Positions 15,173 to 19,866 of a stretch of 19,866 nucleotides of DNA are shown here, in pieces (the stretch's first letter is position 1; each line of letters begins with the position of its first letter). The translations under genes were made by a program, and so were the position numbers. The stretch is from Selenomonas sp. (GTDB lineage Bacteria > Bacillota_C > Negativicutes > Selenomonadales > Selenomonadaceae). The notes beneath the pieces were generated by a model that was not told the origin of the DNA, made no database searches, and worked only from the letters and a program-made list of their open reading frames with translations. The stretch is taken from positions 1-19,866 of the forward strand of contig NZ_JAILPX010000013.1 in the NCBI RefSeq assembly GCF_024699275.1. The letters run 5' to 3'.

Positions 15173-15513
15173 CAGTCTACCTCCAAATATTCCACCTGCA
15201 TCTCCCGGCCGCTAAGGGTGGTCAATACCCCATTTTCACATTCGGGACACCAAAAATCATAATGTTCAATATGAAATTCCTTACCGCATTTGCTGCACTT
15301 TCCCATCAATGGCACATTCTTTATCTTAAGTTCCGCACCTTCAGCAATGGTTCCCTGCACCAGCATATCGAAAGAGAATTTCAAGGAATCGACTTCCACT
15401 CCGGACATCTCACCAATCAACAGACCGATTTCATTGATTTTCTTTGCCTGATTCTGCTGGGCATAATCCAGAGCAATGTCCAAAATTCCCTCCGCAATGG
15501 CCATTTCATGCAT
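15172..15513 (-). CDS. hypA: HypA, nickel/zinc metallochaperone
   Basis: A 113-residue protein that works with HypB to deliver nickel. The invariant N-terminus MHEMAIAEGI is present; His2 is a nickel ligand. The structural zinc site is C73xxC76 and C89xxC92 (CSKCGKEF...WCPEC). The start is ATG 15513: this puts His at position 2 and gives AAAGGA 8 bases upstream. A reading six codons longer would bury the nickel ligand. The gene follows a terminator, so it probably opens the hypA-hypB-hyaD-hypC-hypD-hypE transcript, but no convincing promoter could be picked in the 60 bases upstream. Confidence 0.96.
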   Translation of the reverse strand: MHEMAIAEGILDIALDYAQQNQAKKINEIGLLIGEMSGVEVDSLKFSFDMLVQGTIAEGAELKIKNVPLMGKCSKCGKEFHIEHYDFWCPECENGVLTTLSGREMQVEYLEVD

Positions 15514-15576
15514 AATGATCATCCTTTGCAATAAACTGCATTCTTTTGGGAGCGTTCCCCCTGTAAATACATAATG

Positions 15577-15619
15577 AAAACGCCCTCCCCGCCAACACTA
15601 ATAGGAGCAGGGAAGGCGT
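15577..15619 (-). terminator. Terminator between the CxxCGCG protein gene and hypA
   Basis: On the minus strand the arms 15619-15607 and 15592-15580 form a 13-bp stem with two G-U pairs, followed by TTTT. It suggests that hypA and the genes after it form a separate transcription unit, or that expression is reduced at this point. Confidence 0.8.
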
Positions 15620-15637
15620 CAACAAATCAGCGATTCA

Positions 15638-15883
15638 TCATAAAACCGCTTCTAAGCCACGGTCGCTGAAAGCCTTAAGGATTTCTCCCAGTTTGGTTTT
15701 TTCCGGGTTATAATCCACCGTGGTTTCGCCATCATGGGCATGGATATGGACGTAGAGCACGCCGGGAAATCCCAACAGCTGCGTTTCCATTTCCTGGGCA
15801 CTTTCTGCCGTATAGCCATTAACGGTAAACTGCAGACGAGTATTCCCGCCCCCCTCATGGCCACAACCACATTCTTTACACAC
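15638..15883 (-). CDS. Small metal-binding protein: HypB-like MCxxCGCG motif fused to a heavy-metal-associated-like domain
   Basis: An 81-residue protein from a GTG start at 15883, chosen because AAGGAGG lies 8 bases upstream. A TTG two codons earlier is only 2 bases from that site. With this start the protein begins MCKECGCGHEGGG. E. coli HypB begins MCTTCGCG, a high-affinity nickel site. The rest (LQFTVNGYTAESAQEMETQL, GVLYVHIHAHDGETTVDYN, LGEILKAFSDRGLEAVL) follows the beta-alpha-beta-beta-alpha-beta order of heavy-metal-associated domains but lacks their CxxC loop. HIHAHD adds possible ligands. It lies between the hydrogenase structural genes and hypA. I infer a nickel chaperone or store for hydrogenase; I do not recognise a named family. 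Confidence 0.8.
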   Translation of the reverse strand: MCKECGCGHEGGGNTRLQFTVNGYTAESAQEMETQLLGFPGVLYVHIHAHDGETTVDYNPEKTKLGEILKAFSDRGLEAVL

Positions 15884-15928
15884 GGGCAAAGCCTCCTTAT
15901 ATTAAATCAATCATGCGTACTCGTTGCT

Positions 15929-15950
15929 CAGCGCCCATGAATGGGTGCTG
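15929..15950. repeat. 10-bp inverted repeat upstream of the CxxCGCG protein gene
   Basis: CAGCGCCCAT (15929-15938) and ATGGGTGCTG (15941-15950) pair over 10 bp with one G-U, loop GA. It lies about 45 bases before the start codon, where it could be an operator or a leader hairpin. Confidence 0.4.
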
Positions 15951-15995
15951 GCGGATGTAAATCCCGGGATGCGATTTCAGTCCGCAGTTTCTTTT

Positions 15996-16026
15996 GGTAC
16001 TTTTCTTTGTACCAAAGAAAAGTACC
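15996..16026. repeat. 14-bp perfect palindrome, probable dispersed repeat
   Basis: GGTACTTTTCTTTG (15996-16009) and CAAAGAAAAGTACC (16013-16026) are exact reverse complements with loop TAC. There is no T-run on either side, so it is not a terminator. I recall this string as recurrent in bacterial genomes, so it may be a palindromic repeat element. It interrupts the hydrogenase region between the cytochrome gene and the CxxCGCG protein gene. Confidence 0.55.
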
Positions 16027-16086
16027 GAAAACGCACTAAACAACAAACACTGCCTCAACTTACCCAATGGTCAAGTATGAATCAGC

Positions 16087-16782
16087 TTATTTCAGCGTCC
16101 CATCCAAATGACCTGCATCGCGCGGTTCATGTGCCAGGATCTTGCTGCCGGAGAACATGGAAGATACTTCACTTTCACCTTCCATAAACTCTGCACGAAT
16201 AACCATGTAGAGATGACCGATTGCAAAGAGGATGATTGCCCAGGCTACATAATGATGCACTAAATGGGCCATCATTTCGCCGCCCAGCACAGTAATCACC
16301 CAGCCAAACAACGTACCGCCGATACCCGTAGGATCCGTCATGTAGTAAATACCAAATCCAGTAAGGATTTCGATAAACACCAGTACATACAGGAACGCAT
16401 AGGAACAACGGGCAATGGGATTACGAAGATAGGATGCATGTTCCGAACGAAGGAACATATAATGCAGTGCCACATCTATGGTATTGCTGTAGAAATATCC
16501 CTTCCATACATGGGGGAACAGCCGGTCACCAGGATTGGTGATAAAGCCATAAATCCTCAGGATAAAAGCGGCACTGAAGAGATAGGCTGCGAGAAAATGG
16601 ATATTGCGGATATTATCCAAGGTCATGCCGGAAAAAGTCGGCTCTGAAGAATGGATAATCCATGGGCTGGTAATCATCAGGCCTGTCGTAAACAGAACAC
16701 AGATGGCCACCACCATAATCCAATGAAAGATCCGCAGCCAAGGACTAAACAGGTAATATTCCCTGCGAACTACTTGTTTCAT
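16087..16782 (-). CDS. hyaC: [NiFe] hydrogenase b-type cytochrome subunit (HyaC/CybH type)
   Basis: A 231-residue integral membrane protein that anchors the hydrogenase and passes electrons from the small subunit to quinone. It has four hydrophobic segments (about 18-38, 60-80, 128-148, 178-196). Candidate haem ligands are in RIFHWIM (His20), NIHFLAAY (His62), AHLVHHYVAW (His173, His176, His177) and IGHLYMVIRAEF (His190), arranged as in HyaC/HupC proteins. The C-terminal tail is hydrophilic. ATG 16782 has AAAGGA about 7 bases upstream and lies 20 bases after the large-subunit stop, so the three structural genes form one operon. No clear terminator follows; a palindromic repeat does. Confidence 0.94.
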   Translation of the reverse strand: MKQVVRREYYLFSPWLRIFHWIMVVAICVLFTTGLMITSPWIIHSSEPTFSGMTLDNIRNIHFLAAYLFSAAFILRIYGFITNPGDRLFPHVWKGYFYSNTIDVALHYMFLRSEHASYLRNPIARCSYAFLYVLVFIEILTGFGIYYMTDPTGIGGTLFGWVITVLGGEMMAHLVHHYVAWAIILFAIGHLYMVIRAEFMEGESEVSSMFSGSKILAHEPRDAGHLDGTLK

Positions 16783-16802
16783 AGCCTTTTCCTTTCTGCA
16801 GA

Positions 16803-18710
16803 TTACTTGTCTACGCGGGTACCAGAATAGGGATCCGTGGTAATGACGTTAATCTTTTCACCCTTGGCATTAAACATGTGGGTTGCACAAGCCATGCAGG
16901 GGTCAAAGGAGCGGATGACCTTGACGATTTCCAGCGGTTTGTCGGCAATCTTCACCTGGGTATCCTTCATGGCCATTTCATAGGCACCGCTGCCGGCGTT
17001 ATCATCGCGGGGGCAAGCGTTCCAGGTAGTAGGCACGATGCACTGGTAATTAAAGGTCTTACCATCCTTGATATGGATGTAATGGGACAGGGCACCACGC
17101 GGTGCTTCATAGAGGCCAACACCCTTGCATTCTTTCGGCCAGGTGTTGATATCCCATTTATCAGAGTTAGCCACTTTCGTGTCACCACTCTTGATATTGG
17201 CAATAAGCTTATCAAAGAAGAACTTGTTGATTTCTGCATTGAGCTGTGCATCCAGACCACGAGCTGCGGTACGGCCTACCATGGTGGGCAGCCATACTTC
17301 CGGAGCCAGGCCCAGCACCTTGGAAACAGCATCCAGCTGATCGAGCATCATCTTTTCTGCCCAGGTCATATCCGGCAGCAGGCCCTTCTTGGCCTTGGTG
17401 TAGATGATGATGTAGCGGGCCAGCGGGCCAACCTCGCAGAGCTTACCTTTCCATTTCGGCGTTTTCAGCCAGGAATATTTGCCCGTTTCATTGAGGGCCT
17501 TCCAATTCGTAGCCGTGCCTTCCTTAGGACCGGTGAACTTAGGTGCAGTAACACCTTCCCAAGGATGCAGGTCTTTCTTCCCGGCAGGATACTCATACCA
17601 AGCGTGGTCAACGCTTTCCGTAATATTTTCCGTCGTAACATCTTCTGCCGTTACCTCCGAGTACTTGGCAGCGGCCAGGCCCTTGCCAAAGTCCTCAACT
17701 ACGCCATTGCAGCGGACGAGCATATTCTTGAAGAAGCCGCCATCGCTGGTACCGGTATAGCCCTCGATGGGATATGCGCCATAGCCCAGCACACAAGTCT
17801 TGGCCATACCGCCGCCGTCAACACGTCCAGCTTTAACATAAGCCGCGCCCACAGCTAAGAGATCCGGCAGATAGTAGTTGTTAACCAGGGTTCTGCCCAT
17901 GTTGATGGCTCTGTCTACGATTTCCAGGCGAGCCGTATTAACCGGAGCATTACCGTCATCCATGGAGATGGAGCAGGGCATACCACCTACTACATAATGG
18001 GGATGGGGGTTCTTACCACCGAAGATAACGTGCGGCGTAACCAGTTCACGCTGCTTGTCCAGCATTTCCAGATAATGAGCTACTGCCATGAGATGAACTT
18101 CCGGCGGCAGCAGTTTGTAATCGGGATGATCCCACCAGTTAGCGGAGAAGATACCCAGCTGACCGCTCTCTACAATAGCCTTAACCTTGTCCTTAATCTG
18201 GGCAAAGTACTGGGGCGTAGCTGCCGGGAAGTCATGCTCGTAAGCTTCCGTAGTGGAGGTTTCCGGCGCACGGAAAGGCAGCTTATAGGTATTCAGCACC
18301 GTGTTCTGAAGATTTGCCGTAGCAATGGGGTCAGCCGCCAGGGCTTCCACCGGGCTAACCCAGTCCAGAGCATGGAGATGATAGAAATGAACGATATGGT
18401 CCTGCACCGTCAGGGTAGCAGCCATAATGTTACGAATATAGTTGGCATTTTTCGGAATAGTAATGCCCAGAGCATCTTCAACAGCCCGGACAGACGCTAA
18501 AGCATGAGCCGTGGTGCACACGCCGCAAATACGCTGGATATAAGCCCAAGCATCACGGGGGTCACGGTCTTTCATAACCAATTCCAAACCACGCCAAGCG
18601 GTACCGGAGGAAACAGCGTCTGTAACCTTGCCGGAGCCTTCATCAACCTGTACCTCGACACGAAGATGACCTTCGATACGGGTAACCGGATCTACTACTA
18701 CATGTTTCAT
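16803..18710 (-). CDS. hyaB: [NiFe] hydrogenase large (catalytic) subunit
   Basis: A 635-residue catalytic subunit carrying the Ni-Fe centre. The four nickel cysteines are in RICGVC (Cys62, Cys65) and DPCMAC (Cys605, Cys608). The N-terminal VDPVTRIEGHLRVE is the usual family start. The precursor ends with DPCMACATH (603-611) plus 24 residues (612-635), the tail that HyaD should cut off after His611. The tail is somewhat longer than in many homologues, as is the whole protein. The ATG at 18710 is preceded by AGGTGA, 16 bases after the small-subunit stop. The arrangement (Tat-type small subunit, large subunit, cytochrome b) indicates a group 1 membrane-bound uptake enzyme that crosses the membrane together with its Tat-tagged partner. 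Confidence 0.97.
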   Translation of the reverse strand: MKHVVVDPVTRIEGHLRVEVQVDEGSGKVTDAVSSGTAWRGLELVMKDRDPRDAWAYIQRICGVCTTAHALASVRAVEDALGITIPKNANYIRNIMAATLTVQDHIVHFYHLHALDWVSPVEALAADPIATANLQNTVLNTYKLPFRAPETSTTEAYEHDFPAATPQYFAQIKDKVKAIVESGQLGIFSANWWDHPDYKLLPPEVHLMAVAHYLEMLDKQRELVTPHVIFGGKNPHPHYVVGGMPCSISMDDGNAPVNTARLEIVDRAINMGRTLVNNYYLPDLLAVGAAYVKAGRVDGGGMAKTCVLGYGAYPIEGYTGTSDGGFFKNMLVRCNGVVEDFGKGLAAAKYSEVTAEDVTTENITESVDHAWYEYPAGKKDLHPWEGVTAPKFTGPKEGTATNWKALNETGKYSWLKTPKWKGKLCEVGPLARYIIIYTKAKKGLLPDMTWAEKMMLDQLDAVSKVLGLAPEVWLPTMVGRTAARGLDAQLNAEINKFFFDKLIANIKSGDTKVANSDKWDINTWPKECKGVGLYEAPRGALSHYIHIKDGKTFNYQCIVPTTWNACPRDDNAGSGAYEMAMKDTQVKIADKPLEIVKVIRSFDPCMACATHMFNAKGEKINVITTDPYSGTRVDK

Positions 18711-18726
18711 TTATTCACCTGCTCCC

Positions 18727-19800
18727 TTATTCCTTATGTTCTTCCGCTTCGCGTTTCTGTTTCTGCACAACACTCATTGCGCCATGAACAGCAACACCAG
18801 CTGCCGTAGCAACGGCCATCGCGGCACCGATCTTATCCACATTGCCGAGCGGGCCATACTCCGGCATACGCTTGGTCATCGGGTCTTCGTCCCAGAAATG
18901 CGCATTGGAGCAGCCAATGCAGGGAGCACCGGACTGAATCGGATAACTCATGCCCTGGAACCAACGCAAATTGCCGCAGGAATTGTAGGTTTCGGGGCCG
19001 CGGCAACCCAGCTTATAGAGACACCAGCCGGCTTTTGCACCTTCATCATCAAAGTGCTCGGCAAACATCCCGGCATCAAAGAAGGGCCGACGATAGCAGG
19101 TATCGTGGATGCGGTTGCCATAGAACTGTTTGGGACGGCCCTCATTATCAAGAGGCGGCACCGCACCAAAGAGAGCCAGATGCATAACCACACCCGTCAT
19201 AACTTCCGGAATTGGCGGGCAGCCCGGTACGTTGATCACCGGCGTTTTGCCAGCGAAATGGGAAATACCCGAAGACCCCGTGGGGTTCGGTTTGGCAGCC
19301 TGAATACCGCCCGATACCGCGCAGGTGCCATAGGCAACAACGGCTAAGGCGTTCTCGCAGGCATGCCGCAGGGTCTGTACAAAGGGCTTGCCACCGGACA
19401 TGCAGTAAACGCCATTGTCCTTCGTGCACACAGCACCTTCTACGCACAGAATGTACTGTCCCTTGTACTTGTTAATCGTTTCTTCCAAATGTGCCTCGAA
19501 AGGCTCGCCACTAGCGGCACTTAACAGATGGTCATACTCCAGTGCAATCTGACTGAGCACCAAATCGGATGCCAGCGGCGCACCGGAACGGATGAAGGAT
19601 TCATCACACCCCGTACATTCATGACCATGAATCCAGACCACTACCGGCAACGGCTTCTTTTCGGCAGCTTCCACCACCTTGGACACCTGGTCCGTGCTGA
19701 GTCCCATGAGAGACGTCAGCGCTACACAGCTTTTCACAAAGCTGCGGCGGCTCATGCCTTTTCTGAGATATACATCCCACATACTCTCCCGTTTGTCCAC
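18727..19800 (-). CDS. hyaA: [NiFe] hydrogenase small subunit, Tat-exported
   Basis: A 357-residue iron-sulfur subunit that carries electrons from the active site. The twin-arginine signal is SRRSFVKSC (17-25), followed by a hydrophobic stretch ending near AEA. Proximal cluster ligands are ECTGC (Cys62, Cys65), the Cys of YGTCAVSG and VPGCPP. Distal and medial cluster ligands follow (IHDTC, GWCLYKLGC, YNSCG, APCIGC). A C-terminal hydrophobic segment (IGAAMAVATAAGVAVHGAM) is the membrane anchor. Glycines stand where O2-tolerant enzymes have extra cysteines. The start is GTG 19800 with AGGAGG 7 bases upstream; an in-frame ATG at 19782 has only a weaker GGGAG. The 66 bases upstream contain TATAGT but no good -35, so the operon's promoter may lie beyond the window. 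Confidence 0.97.
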   Translation of the reverse strand: MDKRESMWDVYLRKGMSRRSFVKSCVALTSLMGLSTDQVSKVVEAAEKKPLPVVVWIHGHECTGCDESFIRSGAPLASDLVLSQIALEYDHLLSAASGEPFEAHLEETINKYKGQYILCVEGAVCTKDNGVYCMSGGKPFVQTLRHACENALAVVAYGTCAVSGGIQAAKPNPTGSSGISHFAGKTPVINVPGCPPIPEVMTGVVMHLALFGAVPPLDNEGRPKQFYGNRIHDTCYRRPFFDAGMFAEHFDDEGAKAGWCLYKLGCRGPETYNSCGNLRWFQGMSYPIQSGAPCIGCSNAHFWDEDPMTKRMPEYGPLGNVDKIGAAMAVATAAGVAVHGAMSVVQKQKREAEEHKE

Positions 19801-19866
19801 TTTTTTACCTCCTCTTGATTATCCTTGCATAATTACTATAGATTTAACCGCTGGCTCGATTGCGGC

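Noticed and set aside
15520..15580. Possible hypA promoter (TTTACA or TTGGCG boxes)
   Set aside because: Neither -35 candidate has a convincing -10 partner at 16-18 bp, so no promoter is called.
16878..17858. 326-codon plus-strand ORF inside the hydrogenase large-subunit gene
   Set aside because: It is antisense to a certain gene and has no family motif.
19801..19866. Possible promoter (TATAGT) and a TGGC/TTGC pair suggesting a sigma-54 site upstream of the small subunit
   Set aside because: No acceptable -35 box for the TATAGT, and the TGGC-TTGC spacing and strand do not fit a -24/-12 promoter; the real promoter may lie outside the window.

Overview
The window reads like the chromosome of an anaerobic, hydrogen-metabolising bacterium of the Firmicutes line. 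It has strong AGGAGG-type ribosome binding sites, sigma-A-like promoters and a PerR-type regulator. It also carries Tat-exported [NiFe] hydrogenase genes and a CobT/ArsAB-like cobamide gene. My best guess is a Negativicutes member (Selenomonas/Veillonella/Sporomusa relatives). This is an inference from gene content, not a proven assignment. No rRNA, tRNA, CRISPR array or prophage is visible.

Layout. Bases 1-213 (minus) are the 5' end of an IS200/IS605-type tnpB cut by the window edge, with a palindromic element end at 295-348. The left half then runs on the plus strand. It holds a membrane-associated MutS-type ATPase (463-2232), an alanine/glycine:cation symporter (2447-3832), and a translationally coupled pair: tex (3962-6148) and a double-length CobT (6145-8064). 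A gene-poor stretch (8065-8374) holds two long inverted repeats. From 8375 to the right edge everything is on the minus strand. In plus coordinates the order is perR, a secreted repeat protein, a CDF cation efflux pump and a small secreted protein. Next come the hydrogenase maturation genes hypE, hypD, hypC, a hyaD-type protease, hypB and hypA. They are followed by a small CxxCGCG metal-binding protein, a b-type cytochrome, and the large and small hydrogenase subunits.

How the genes work together. Transcribed right to left, the structural genes (small subunit, large subunit, cytochrome b) make a periplasm-facing uptake hydrogenase that would pass electrons to quinone. The hyp block builds and inserts its Ni-Fe(CN)2CO centre: HypA/HypB deliver nickel, HypC/HypD/HypE assemble the Fe(CN)2CO group, and HyaD trims the large subunit. 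hypF is not in the window. HypB lacks the N-terminal CxxCGC nickel site. The small gene at 15638-15883 begins with that same motif (MCxxCGCG) fused to a heavy-metal-associated-like fold, so the nickel-binding function may have moved to a separate chaperone.

The second notable gene is the 639-residue CobT. Its N-terminal half keeps both catalytic glutamates, and its C-terminal half is a degenerate CobT copy. It looks like a single-chain version of the two-subunit ArsAB enzyme that activates phenolic lower ligands in Sporomusa. Other points of interest are a perR promoter whose -35 box lies in the loop of the upstream gene's terminator, a PerR-like operator over the perR start site, and a secreted protein with six 20-residue repeats.
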